A stretch of 59,264 nucleotides of DNA from Zelonia costaricensis (lineage: Eukaryota; Euglenozoa; Kinetoplastea; Trypanosomatida; Trypanosomatidae): positions 1-59,264 of the forward strand of contig JASAOO010003425.1 of NCBI GenBank assembly GCA_030849075.1, written 5' to 3'. Below are positions 28,163 through 37,407 of this stretch, in pieces. The notes under the pieces are model-generated. The model did no database searches and was not told the DNA's origin. It saw nothing but the letters and a program-made list of their open reading frames with translations. Each line of letters opens with the position of its first letter. Position 1 is the first letter of the stretch. The translations under genes were made by a program, and so were the position numbers.

Positions 28163-29381
28163 CCTTTTCTTTTCGCTCGCTTTTCTTTTTCTTACAGGAT
28201 TTTTAAAATAAACGTAGCACAGTGAACAATCGTATGGAAAAGGGGCTCGCGTGTGCGCTGGTGTGCAGGTGTGTGTGTTGTGCGTGTCGGCCTCTGAATC
28301 ACCCAACGCGCGTAGGCAGACCGCGCACACAGATGTGGAGTGCCCACGCAGAAACACACACACACACATATATACACACATACATACAATAAAAATGGAG
28401 ACGTACGCAGGCGAGCTCAAGCAAAATGTGATTGAGGGCAGAAGAAGGGTAGGAAGGGGGGTGGGCTGCGTCACGGCTGTGAGAGGTGTTATCCGAGCAG
28501 AGGTCGAATAGGAAGACGTGGCGAGCCAAGCGACCGTTCCTACTGCGTGCGTCTGCATCGTGTGCGTGTGTGTGTGTGTTAGTGTGTGTGCTTCTGTGCG
28601 TAGCTGGTCACCGTACAAAAGAAGAGGGCAGAGGGGTTTTGGGGAGGGGGGCTCGGGTTCGATCTGTGCCTTGTGCGAGTGCACGAGGCAGTACACGAGG
28701 CGGGCTGAGAAAGGACGGGGGCGGTCGCATGGAGACCACACACACACACACACAGCTCGGGCCGTACGGCGAGGACGGAACAACAACAACGACGACGAGA
28801 AGAAAAAAAAAGTGAAGAAAAAGAACACGAGAAGAGCCACAAACAAAGAAAGAAGCAAACAGAGGAAAGTCAAACAAAAAAAAAACCGGGACAACAACAC
28901 CGGGGTACCACTACGCTGATTTCCTCTCTTCCTCACTTTTCTTTTTGTTTCTGGTTTGAGGAGTTTCGTGATGGGAGGACGTGGGCAGGAGAGTAGAGGG
29001 AGGGAGGAGGAGGTCGTGTCTACAGCTGCCACCGAGAGTGACAGCCGATGGGCGGTGGGAGGCAAGAGAGGACACGCACACACACACACACACACACAAA
29101 ACACGCAAAGAAAGAAGGAAAGAGGAAGCGGAGGGCGAATACCAGCGGACAACACAAAGCGGAGAAAGATGGGAGGGGAGAGGGAGGGGGAAGGAGGCGC
29201 CCACAGGGTGGGTGGCAGGTCGAAAGCAAGCAGGAACAAAAGAGGAGGCGACTGCGGCAGTTGCGCGGCGCGGGCGCCGGGGTGTGTGCGGAGGGCAAAT
29301 GCGCGGCGGTACGCTGGAGAATGGTGCGTGTCCGTTGCGTGAGTGGCGGCCGACGAGAGAGAGGGAGAGCACACGAGCGCC

Positions 29382-29384
<3 letters not shown>

Positions 29385-29411
<27 letters not shown>
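29385..29411. repeat. TTG trinucleotide microsatellite
   Basis: Nine tandem TTG units on the plus strand, continued by a GT tract to about 29422, in the 3' flank of the FCP1-like gene. Confidence 0.95.
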
Positions 29412-29412
<1 letters not shown>

Positions 29413-29987
29413 GTGTGTGTGTCTGTTCCCGTACGTCAATCCCCGCCCCTCTGCAGTGCATCGCGGTGCGCACGCTTACCTGAACACGCAGGCGTGCCGG
29501 GCAGGCGTAGGAGAGAGCAGTCGGCAAGAAGAGGAAGAGAGCGTGTGAGCGAGCGAGGCGGCGGCGGACACGGGAGATGCCCCCCGCCCGGGGGGGGGGG
29601 GGGCGTGGCGCAGGTGCCATCGCGCCCGCCACCGAGTCCTTTCGTGCCCATTTCTGTTCCTTCACTTCTGCCAAAGCTGCGACGCTGCGTAAAGCAGGCA
29701 AGGGGGCTTAGAGAAACGAGCCGCGCTGATTGGCAGGCGACGAGGTAGTCGAGCATGTTTGGCCGTGGCGGTGGGTGACGGCGCGGCGTGTACGAGCAGG
29801 CTTCGTGCACATCAGTACGCGCCTGCAAGCGTGTGGTGAAAGGGAGGCTAACGAGACAAGCGGCTCGAAGAGGGGGAGGGGAGGGGGAGGCGCGCGAGCG
29901 CGGCTTCCAGGCCGTCTCCAATATGCCTCTCTCACTTCAATCTCTCACGCGAGTGGTAATGCAGAAACTCCTTTTGGCTGGTACGCG

Positions 29988-32126
29988 CTAGCGGGTCTTC
30001 AGGAGAGCTTGAAGCTGGCTTACGACGGCGTTGGAGTCGCGCTGATTTCCTGCAATGTGAATAGCCGCCTGCTGTGGGGCCGCCAACGAGCCGGCCTGGT
30101 GCTGCTGCTGCCGCGGGGCTTGTCGTGCATGCTGCTGGCGACTCGGCTGCTGCTGCTGCTGCTGCTGGGATCGCCGCTGTCGCTGCTCACGCTCGTCGCG
30201 GTGGCCCTCGTCGCGCATGACCTGAACGCCGCCGCCGTGCATCAGCGCGTTTTCACGGCGAGGGCCGGCGGTGTCGAGCGCGGTGCTCGACGATGGACGG
30301 TGCTGCGGCTGCTGCTGTTGCTGCTGCAACCGCTCCAGTATGCTCCTGCGCTCGGCAGGCGCTGCAGACGGCGATGGCGCCGCGGGGGCGGGGATCGGCC
30401 GCGTGCTGAACGGCTCCAGGTACGTGGCCCCTGCGTTGCCTCCCGCAGCGGTTTGAAAGAAGAGGGACACCGCGCTCTGACTCGACGCACTCTGTGGCGC
30501 CACAAACGGCTGGTGCACCTGCTGCTGCTGCTGCTGCTGCGGCGGCGGCGGCGGCGGCGCGGCGACGGCACGAGAGGACTGCAAGTTCCACGCGCGTGCC
30601 AAGCTCGTCTGCACTGACCCGCGTGGCGCCGCAGCAGCAGCAGCTGCTGCGGGTCCGGCTGCCGCGTTACTGCGGCGCTGCTGGTCCATCATGTTGTCGT
30701 ACGCGGGGTCACCCGTGTGGCTGAACCCCGTCGTCTCCCTCGACCAGTCGTCGTCCTCGTCGTTGTCGAAGGCGCTTTGCCGGCCGCCACCGCCGCGGCG
30801 TCGGTTGCCACCGCGCCGCGCCTGCCGGCCGTCGACGCCACCACCACCAACACCGCTGGCGGCCGCCAAGATACCGCCACCGGCGCCGAGCGGTGACTTA
30901 GTCTTGTGCGGCTCGGGCTGCGGCTGCTGCGCGATACGCAGACGGGCCTCGCGCTGCTCCTGCATCTCATCGAAGCGCGCCTGTGCCTCGCGCCGTGCCT
31001 GTCGTCGCTGCTCCTCCAGCTGCGTCTCCTCCCGCGTCTTGGGCCAGCGATTGCCGTGTGCGCGGCATCCCGACTTGCGCGAGCAGGGCCGGCCGTCATC
31101 GGCGTCGTGGCTGAAGGGGCAGCCGCCGTTACGGGTGCAGCGGCCCATCAGGTTCTCACAGCACAGCCGCGTCTTCCACAACTCCACCTCCTCCATGTCC
31201 GACGGCATCTCGTGACTGTCGCCGGTGGAGGCGTCCGCGCCGTGTGCGGCCCCCGAGGAGGGCCCTGCTCTGGACGCGGTAGCCGCGGCGGGGGCGGAGG
31301 GACTGGTCGGCGCTGTTGCGCCACCACTTCCCTGCGCCGTGTCTGTAACCCCGCTGGAGGCTGCCATGCCGCTCTCGGGGTCATAGTGCTGCTGCTCGGC
31401 CAGCTGCCGGAGCCGCTGCTCAGCGGCGTGGATGAGGGGCACGCCGGAGTCGAGCAGGAGCACTTCCTTCAGCACCTCCATCGTCTGCACGAGCCCTTCG
31501 TCCTGCCCCTGCGCCACCGGGTCCTTGAACGGAATCGGGCACAGCGCGATATCAGGATGCGAGCACTTGTCCGGCGAGTCGTCGATGATGATGGTGTTGA
31601 CGCTGTGGAAGCTCTGCGGGTAGCGGTCGAAGATGAACTGGAGGTTCTTTTCTGTGCCGTACGGGTTGTCTGCCGTGGGCTTGGGCACGCAGGCATCGCG
31701 GAATAGCGTGAAGAGGAGCAGGTCGCGGTAGCTGCCGAAGACATGCTCGATGATCGGGTTCGATGACCGCTGCAGTCCGCTGGTCCACACGGCCACGACG
31801 AAGTTAGAAAAAACAAACTTCAGGAAGTCCAGCACATGCGGGCGGAGCACAAAGCTGCCGCGGCCGCGAGCGACGAGCACGCCGTTGAGATCGAGCACGA
31901 CCAGGAACGCGCGTCGCAGGGCGGAGATGGGCACGGTGACCTCGTACCCGTTGCGCGTCTCTACCGTGGCTCGATCGTGGTCCTCGTCGATGCCCGTGAC
32001 GACGCCGATGGAGTACCGCGTGTCGGTGACACGGACGCGCACGTACTGGTCAATCTCAAAGCGCTCGCGCCGCACGTACGCGGCGCCGCGCTCACCCAGC
32101 GTCACAGGCGACGTCATGACGTTCAT
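29988..32126 (-). CDS. FCP1/NLI-interacting-factor-like domain fused to a CCCH zinc finger (712 aa)
   Basis: In order: residues about 22-72 form a small beta-rich module (YVRVRVTDTRYSIGVVTG) of KOW/Tudor-like type. Residues 73-225 are an FCP1-homology HAD domain with motif I DLNGVL (Asp79; the second catalytic Asp is Asn81), motif II WTSG (114-117), a Lys near 160 and motif III IIDDSPDK (Asp182/183). A CCCH zinc finger follows, with Cys322, Cys330, Cys336 and His340 in C-x7-C-x5-C-x3-H spacing. A long tail holds several poly-Gln and Pro runs. FCP1/SCP enzymes dephosphorylate RNA polymerase II or other phosphoserines, while CCCH fingers usually bind RNA. The Asn in motif I suggests reduced or no phosphatase activity. 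The start at 32126 is fixed by the acceptor just upstream. A role in mRNA control is inference. Confidence 0.9.
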   Translation of the reverse strand: MNVMTSPVTLGERGAAYVRRERFEIDQYVRVRVTDTRYSIGVVTGIDEDHDRATVETRNGYEVTVPISALRRAFLVVLDLNGVLVARGRGSFVLRPHVLDFLKFVFSNFVVAVWTSGLQRSSNPIIEHVFGSYRDLLLFTLFRDACVPKPTADNPYGTEKNLQFIFDRYPQSFHSVNTIIIDDSPDKCSHPDIALCPIPFKDPVAQGQDEGLVQTMEVLKEVLLLDSGVPLIHAAEQRLRQLAEQQHYDPESGMAASSGVTDTAQGSGGATAPTSPSAPAAATASRAGPSSGAAHGADASTGDSHEMPSDMEEVELWKTRLCCENLMGRCTRNGGCPFSHDADDGRPCSRKSGCRAHGNRWPKTREETQLEEQRRQARREAQARFDEMQEQREARLRIAQQPQPEPHKTKSPLGAGGGILAAASGVGGGGVDGRQARRGGNRRRGGGGRQSAFDNDEDDDWSRETTGFSHTGDPAYDNMMDQQRRSNAAAGPAAAAAAAAPRGSVQTSLARAWNLQSSRAVAAPPPPPPQQQQQQQVHQPFVAPQSASSQSAVSLFFQTAAGGNAGATYLEPFSTRPIPAPAAPSPSAAPAERRSILERLQQQQQQPQHRPSSSTALDTAGPRRENALMHGGGVQVMRDEGHRDEREQRQRRSQQQQQQQPSRQQHARQAPRQQQHQAGSLAAPQQAAIHIAGNQRDSNAVVSQLQALLKTR

Positions 32127-33701
32127 GCCGACGAGTCGCAAGGCGGCGCCTGCTGGGGAAGTAAAGGAGAAGGTGAGAGGAGAAGAGGGGGGGGGGTGCA
32201 ATGGACTCGGGAGCTCTGCTACGACACAGACGCACACACGCCCGGACTGAGATAAGAAGAAAAGGAGAACAGCGCAAGGGCGGCTGCGTGGAGACGAGAA
32301 GGACACAAAGGGGGGGGGGAAGGTGTAGAGAGGGTGAAGGGAATGAGCCGATGCGTCGAGGCCCACCAACCGGGAGGGAGAAGAAGGGGGGGGGGGTGTT
32401 AGAGGGGAGGCAGGGGGCACAGCAGAGGCAACAAATACAGGAGTCACAACTCACACAGACACAACGGAACAGCAATACACGAACTCACAATGACAATGCG
32501 GCAAGGAAAGAAAAAAGCGAAGAAGGTGTGTGGGAGGCGTTCGTTCCGTATGTGACAATACGTCTTGCGTGGCGAGATGCCCCTCCTTATACGTGGACGT
32601 GAACACTCCGTTAACCAAACACGCCACACAAACACACACACACACACGGGTGCAGTTGTGCTCCTAGAAGAAAAGAAGAGAAACGAGAAACGCTCAGATG
32701 GTGGGCACCCGCAGTCGAGAACACCGAGTGCGTGGGCGAGAGAAGACAAAGACAAAGAAAACAGAGGGAGGGAGAGAGACAGGAGGACAGGTAGATGGAG
32801 CTGCTTTGGGGTCTACTACTAGCGGCGTGTGCTTATGTGCCCAATGAGGGATGGGTGCGGTGTGAGCGGGGAGATGGTGCTTCGCGGGCTTCTCAAGAGT
32901 ACGTGGGTTGCAAGGGTGGTGGGGAGGGGGGGCCAAGGCACGACGGAACACCGAGGTACGTGTGCTAATCGATCTACTCTCGTGCGTCTTCTATCCGCGC
33001 GTCAGCGGTGGGGAAGCTAGAATGGAGGTTGGTGGGGGCTCGTAAGGGAGGGGAACAGGGGTGGGGGTGGGGAGAAGTGGGGAGGTGGCTGGAAGGAGGA
33101 GCAGTGATCGTACAAAGCCCTCCGCCTCGCGTTTTTTTTTTCTCTGGTGGAGGGCAACGGGCGCAGTGGTGGTGGTCGTGTGTGTGGGTGTGATGGATGC
33201 GTACAGAAGGTGAGGGAACCCAAAGGGGAGGGGGAGCGTAGAGGGACGGGAGAATTGAGAATGGGCGGAAGCGGATGCAGTTGTGACCGAGGGGAAGGAG
33301 AGGGCGCAGACCGAGGTGTAGGCGACACTTCAGTGTTTGCGTGCCCCAGTGAAGCAGGGGCAGGGAAGTGGCGGGAGGAGACAGGGAGGGGACGGGGGCT
33401 CATCGGCATTGATGCCAGCGCCACTGGGCGGCGAGGACGAGAGCGCGGCACAGCTCGGCTGTGGTGAAGCGACAAGCTGGGGGGCACACAAAGACACCCC
33501 CCCACACACATAGACACAAACAGCAGCACAAGCACACACGCGATTCCGCAACGCATTCACTGCCACTGCCGCGAGCGGCCGCGAGTGGCGGGTCGCGTTC
33601 GAGGAGGTACGGAGAAGGCACACACACACACACACACACACAAGCCACGGCGACGTGGCAGTCTCGGGCATGACGCGGTTGCGTCCTTCTGGGTTGGTTC
33701 T
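32127..33701. other. Spacer upstream of the FCP1-like gene
   Basis: No gene seen. Purine-rich on the plus strand with G runs (32189-32196, 32388-32397), CA tracts (32633-32647, 33621-33642) and an isolated T-run near 33133. It contains the 5' UTR of the FCP1-like gene and the 3' UTR of the membrane glycoprotein gene. Confidence 0.6.
32153..32195 (-). promoter_or_regulatory. Strong trans-splice acceptor of the FCP1-like gene
   Basis: In the sense direction an almost uninterrupted pyrimidine tract leads to CCCCAGCAG, with the first AG at 32153-32154, only 26 bases before the ATG at 32124-32126. This shows that the longer open frame reaching 32447 is not translated. Confidence 0.65.
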
Positions 33702-35711
33702 CTACCAGTACTGTACGCTGTGCACCTTGTTGAGTCTCCACTGAGCCATACAGGCCACCGCCACCACGACGACAACGAGCGTGTCGCCCGCACACAACCG
33801 CGACCACGCCCACCGCGCGTCCTTGTGCCGCTGCTGCTGCTCCTGCTGCTCCATAGCTTCGAGGTGCGAGGAAGAGGCACTGACCAGTGCGGCTGAACCC
33901 ACCGTTCGGTTGAGGTAGTGAAGCGCCCACGTCCGCACAGCAGCATGCAAGCTGGACGTCGTCTTGTGGCGCGGGTCAGCCGTGGCGTTGACGGGCGGCA
34001 GGGTGCTCGACGCGTTGACCGTGGCGTTCCCTTTCGCGGCGTCCGCCTCCAGCTCCATCTGCCGCTGCCGCTGCAGCTGCGCCTCGAGAGCGGCGTTGCG
34101 CCGCCTCACCCGCGCCGCCTGCCGGGCAGAGAGAAAGCCGATTTGCAGAATCCCGTGCTCTGCCATGCGACGCAGCACGTCAGCCATGGCATCCACAACG
34201 GTCAGCGTCGCCCCCTCCTCGACCTGAAGTGGCACATCGACACTGGAGAAGCGGTAGAGGGGGTCCAGCTCAGCCGTGCGGCTCTGCAGCGGCCCGCCGC
34301 GCTGCAGGAACTGAAGACCGTAGTGCGGCGTCTCATCCCCCACCTCGTCGGCGACGTCGCGGTGCGGCTTGCTGGCACCGAAGAGCATCACGGCGTTCTC
34401 CGCGGAGCGCAGAACGGCCTCGCGGGAGTGCAGTACCCGACTGTACACCTGCAGGCGCGGAGTGGCACTCGCCGCCGCGTCCGCGTTGTCGGTTGCGTTG
34501 CTGTCGTGCTGGACACGCACGAACAGCGTCACTGGGCTGCAGCTCACGAGCATCTCCGACAGCTGCCCACACATCGTCTTGAAAGCGGCGGGAAGAAGAT
34601 CGAATACGCTATTGTACACATCGCACGCGGCCCCGCCATGGCACGCGTGGTAGATCACCGCGGACGGGACCTGGCGCTGAAGGCGGCGCGTGCCATAGTC
34701 CGTGGGATCGCTGTCGTACTCTTCCGTGCTGATGAAGTCCCTGAAGTGAATAATAGGCAGGTACGTCGGCGACGTGCCGGGTGTGCCAGCGCTCCCGCTC
34801 GGCTTCCCCGCCGCTGCCGCCTCGCGGCTCTCCTCACGCGCCACGGCGTCCTGCGCGGTGTTCCACACCCGTTGCACAACACGCAGGAGCGCGATGACGT
34901 CGCGGTTGACTGTCGCCGCGCCATCGGACGGCACCTCGAACGCGCGCACGACGATGGACGCGGCCACAACATCGCGAAAGAACACTTTGGCACGCTCTCG
35001 CTGCTGCAGCGACGGCAGCAGGTGCGGGGCGGCGGTGATGCTGCGGTTGAAGGCGGCACGCAGCCGGTTCAGTCCCCGCCACGACTTCTCCACCTCCTCC
35101 TCTGTCGCGTTGGCTGTGATGGGCGGGACGAGGGGGGCGTCCTGGTTGAGGCGCAGCACAGCCGCCAGCGCGTCCAGCACGGCGTTGAAGTGCGTGCGCC
35201 ACATGCCCATGACACGCAGGACGCGCACCTCCCGCTGCACCTCCGCCTCCAGTGCCAGGAAGTCCGCGGCGTGATGAAGGTAGTACGCATCTGAGTCGCC
35301 GTCGCCTCGCGTAATGTCCCGCAGCCGCGCCAGCACCCCACGCGACGCGGCACGCTCAAGGCGGGCGCTGCGCACGTCGTCCACTAGGCTGCTGCTGGAC
35401 GGCCCTGCCGCCGGGCACGTCATGAAGGCCGCCGGACGTGAGAAGTACCCCACCGCCGCGGCCACGTACATCGGGAAAGAAAGCGACGCGCACGTCGCCG
35501 CCCCCTCGCCAGCGGCCGCGTTCGCCGCGGTGAGAGGCACCGCCGGCTGCGCCGCCGCGTCATGCGCGGACACCAATGTCGACAGCAGCAGCGGCAGAAG
35601 CAGCACACACAGGGTAAGAGGCGTGTGCCTGCGGAGTGTTGGCCGCCCGTGGGGCCCACCACCGGCACCGTTGCGCATGGTCAGACCGCCGTAGCCAGAG
35701 CCGCCGGCCAT
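33702..35711 (-). CDS. Type I membrane glycoprotein, function unknown (669 aa)
   Basis: The ATG at 35709-35711 gives a signal peptide (hydrophobic residues about 31-49, ending near VSA-H). A single transmembrane segment lies near the C-terminus (about residues 643-658, TLVVVVVAVACMAQW) with a short basic cytosolic tail. At least seven N-glycosylation sequons (such as NATE, NRSI, NATD, NATV, NASS) fit an extracytoplasmic ectodomain of nearly 600 residues. The ectodomain has helical segments, a few Cys and a charged coiled-coil-like part (RRRNAALEAQLQRQRQMEL) before the membrane. I recognise no family. It could serve in the ER, the flagellar pocket or the endosomal system. The frame upstream to 36119 contains CA-repeat and is excluded. 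It is the minus-strand gene next to the reversed gene at 36362. Confidence 0.85.
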   Translation of the reverse strand: MAGGSGYGGLTMRNGAGGGPHGRPTLRRHTPLTLCVLLLPLLLSTLVSAHDAAAQPAVPLTAANAAAGEGAATCASLSFPMYVAAAVGYFSRPAAFMTCPAAGPSSSSLVDDVRSARLERAASRGVLARLRDITRGDGDSDAYYLHHAADFLALEAEVQREVRVLRVMGMWRTHFNAVLDALAAVLRLNQDAPLVPPITANATEEEVEKSWRGLNRLRAAFNRSITAAPHLLPSLQQRERAKVFFRDVVAASIVVRAFEVPSDGAATVNRDVIALLRVVQRVWNTAQDAVAREESREAAAAGKPSGSAGTPGTSPTYLPIIHFRDFISTEEYDSDPTDYGTRRLQRQVPSAVIYHACHGGAACDVYNSVFDLLPAAFKTMCGQLSEMLVSCSPVTLFVRVQHDSNATDNADAAASATPRLQVYSRVLHSREAVLRSAENAVMLFGASKPHRDVADEVGDETPHYGLQFLQRGGPLQSRTAELDPLYRFSSVDVPLQVEEGATLTVVDAMADVLRRMAEHGILQIGFLSARQAARVRRRNAALEAQLQRQRQMELEADAAKGNATVNASSTLPPVNATADPRHKTTSSLHAAVRTWALHYLNRTVGSAALVSASSSHLEAMEQQEQQQRHKDARWAWSRLCAGDTLVVVVVAVACMAQWRLNKVHSVQYW

Positions 35712-35767
35712 AGTTGCAGCAGAGACGGCGCGGTGGCGGCGCTGATACGAAGCAGGCGCTTTCACCT

Positions 35768-35836
35768 CTGCGTGTGTGTGTGTGTGTGTGTGTGTGCGGG
35801 AGTGAGGAGAAGGGAGGAGAGGGAGAGGGGGGAAGG
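35768..35836 (-). promoter_or_regulatory. Trans-splice acceptor of the glycoprotein gene with an internal CA repeat
   Basis: In the sense direction a CT-rich tract (35836 to 35800) is followed by a CA repeat of about 27 bases and then GCAG, with the AG at 35768-35769, 57 bases before the ATG. This supports the chosen start. Confidence 0.5.
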
Positions 35837-36245
35837 TTGACGAGGAAAACAAAGGAGGGGAGCGGAGAAGAGTCGTGGACATCGAGCACGCGGTGCGCCA
35901 TCTAGGAGACCGTGCCATGCAGAGCGGCAGGCACGGAGAGCAATATGTACGTAGCAGGAGCGAGGAGACGATACAGAGAGGTAGAGCAGTTCGCAACAGG
36001 AGCCTCGCGGTGGACACTCCAACGGCAAACGGCTGATCTGAGCACGCCTTTATTCGCTGTGTTCTTGTTGATGGATGGGGTAAGATCGGAGAGGTGTTTG
36101 TCGAGTGGTCAAGCTCCACGCTTGCGGAAACAGGGAAGGGTGGAGGCCGGAGCGGTGCCTCCTGCGCGGTTTGGTCTCACTTCACCCTCAGAGAACCACA
36201 CATTTACTACGGTGAAGGCGTGCCTTGCACAGTGAATGCTGACTA

Positions 36246-36276
36246 CCACTCTCGCCACTCCTCCTTGTCTCCTAAG
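36246..36276 (+). promoter_or_regulatory. Plus-strand acceptor-like site before the reversed gene
   Basis: A pyrimidine-rich stretch ends in CCTAAG, with the AG at 36275-36276, 86 bases before the ATG at 36362. It gives the reversed gene the signal it needs for trans-splicing and supports the ATG at 36362 as start. Confidence 0.5.
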
Positions 36277-36361
36277 CCTGTGTGAGAGGGACTCCAGTAC
36301 GGCGATCACAAAGAAAACCTTCACACCCAAACCCGAAGCAAACCACCACCACACACACAAG

Positions 36362-37006
36362 ATGGACAGCGACCTCGCCTACTCCGCCATCGTCCTCATG
36401 GTGCAGGCCGGGCCCCTGCCCCTGGAGTTTTCTTGGTCAGACACAGGCAAACAACCAGTACATGGCCTTCTCGTCTACGAGAATCAAACTCGGACCCTCA
36501 CCTTCCATGAGTTCAACGCCGACTACACGGCGCATATCACGTACCCCATGGCCCTCGCGGACTGGGGCCGGGTGGGATGTCCCGGCCACATCGAGATTCT
36601 CCTCCTCGATGAAAGGCGCATCACACTTCTCAGGGATCAGGCCAAGGTCCCACAATCTTACCTCCGGCTCCTTCAAAACCGCAAACATGTGGAGGCGCTC
36701 CTGAAGACCATGACCGCGTATGTGAAGCTGGGCCAAGAACGCGCCGCCGCGCTGCGCCGCCGGTTGTCGTGGCAGGAGATGTCAGACATCTGGCACGGGA
36801 TGGAGCTCCCGGAGACGGAGACGTTGCGTCGGGAAATTACCCACACAGAGGCAGACTTCCAGGCCCTGTTTGAGAGCACGGCCATCGCCCTGAACGAAAT
36901 GCAGGCATCCAAGCTGTCCACCGCGGAGGGCGCCTCCATCCGCCAATTCCTGACCGAGCTGTCCTCAAAGGTTGACCGAACGGTGGTCCTGCACTCTCGT
37001 GAGTAG
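36362..37006 (+). CDS. Orphan plus-strand gene inside the minus-strand cluster (214 aa)
   Basis: I recognise no family. The N-terminal half looks beta-rich and compact (HGLLVYENQTRTLTFHEF, GHIEILLLDERRITLL). The C-terminal half (from about residue 105) is helical and charged (KHVEALLKTMTAYVKLGQE, WQEMSDIWHGMELPE). There is no signal peptide or membrane segment. By hand count 48 of 214 codons end in A or T (about 78% GC3), while a 66-codon sample of the Rieske gene has 3 (about 95%). This is still clearly coding-like, and no competing frame exists on the other strand. It is the only well-supported gene against the local transcription direction, with divergent and convergent switches on either side. 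Recent transfer, relocation or a fast-evolving lineage gene would all fit. Confidence 0.75.
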   Translation: MDSDLAYSAIVLMVQAGPLPLEFSWSDTGKQPVHGLLVYENQTRTLTFHEFNADYTAHITYPMALADWGRVGCPGHIEILLLDERRITLLRDQAKVPQSYLRLLQNRKHVEALLKTMTAYVKLGQERAAALRRRLSWQEMSDIWHGMELPETETLRREITHTEADFQALFESTAIALNEMQASKLSTAEGASIRQFLTELSSKVDRTVVLHSRE

Positions 37007-37407
37007 AGGACCAAAAAGAAGATGCGTCTATTCGTCGTCTCCGTAAGAGGCGCCGTTGGTTAGCGGCACGATCGCGACCCAACCAAATTTAGCAGGGACC
37101 AAATATGAAATGTACAACAGGGCGACCTTTCCTCAAAAACCTTTCTTCTTCTCCCTTCCTTCTACTCTCACTCACACACTGGCGAAGGAACAGGAAGTAT
37201 TCACACACACACGTACAAGCACCCGAAAACACTGATACAAAAGAATCAAGCAGACGGCGCACAGCTTCGCAGCAGGTAGTGGCATAGGGAAACTACACGT
37301 CCTCTCCGTCACGACCCTCTTCCTGGCTTCGGCGGGCAGACAAGACCCTGTCTTGCGTCATCCGGGAAGGTGGCGCCGCCCTCCCCTCACCGCCGTGCTC
37401 GGACGCG
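37007..37407. other. Convergent spacer between the reversed gene and the next minus-strand gene
   Basis: The 3' ends of the reversed gene and of the 396-residue gene face each other here. The first 100 bases are relatively AT-rich (around 37080-37110), unlike most spacers. No terminator, tRNA or repeat is recognised. Confidence 0.55.

Larger units (their letters stand above)
27280..29987. other. 2.7-kb spacer in the minus-strand cluster
   Basis: No confident gene. It holds one undetermined base (27493), a 14-base G run (29590-29603), a TTG trinucleotide repeat (29385-29411), CA tracts at 28737-28754 and 29077-29098, and a possible plus-strand small ORF at 27923-28162 with a nearby acceptor-like tract. 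Most open frames are repeat-driven. Confidence 0.55.
35712..36361. other. Divergent spacer between the minus-strand glycoprotein gene and the reversed gene
   Basis: The 650 bases separate two starts facing away from each other. Acceptor-like signals point both ways: AG at 35768-35769 on the minus strand, and AG at 36275-36276 on the plus strand. A GT tract lies at 35770-35796. If both genes are real, a bidirectional initiation site or read-through from elsewhere is needed. No canonical promoter element is visible, as usual in trypanosomatids. Confidence 0.6.

Noticed and set aside
28098..28196. Possible cis-spliced intron joining the small ORF at 27923 to sequence after TTACAG
   Set aside because: The putative donor is poor and the spliced product would end at once; cis-introns are extremely rare in trypanosomatids.
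28652..28666. B-box-like GGGTTCGATC on the plus strand
   Set aside because: No A box or acceptor stem upstream; surrounding sequence is a G-rich spacer.
32127..32447. Upstream extension of the FCP1-like protein
   Set aside because: Lies upstream of a strong splice acceptor at 32153-32154 and is Pro/Ser-rich, non-conserved in character.
37058..37095. A-box-like GTTGGTTAGCGGCA after the reversed gene
   Set aside because: No matching T-arm or acceptor stem, so a tRNA or tRNA-like gene is not supported.
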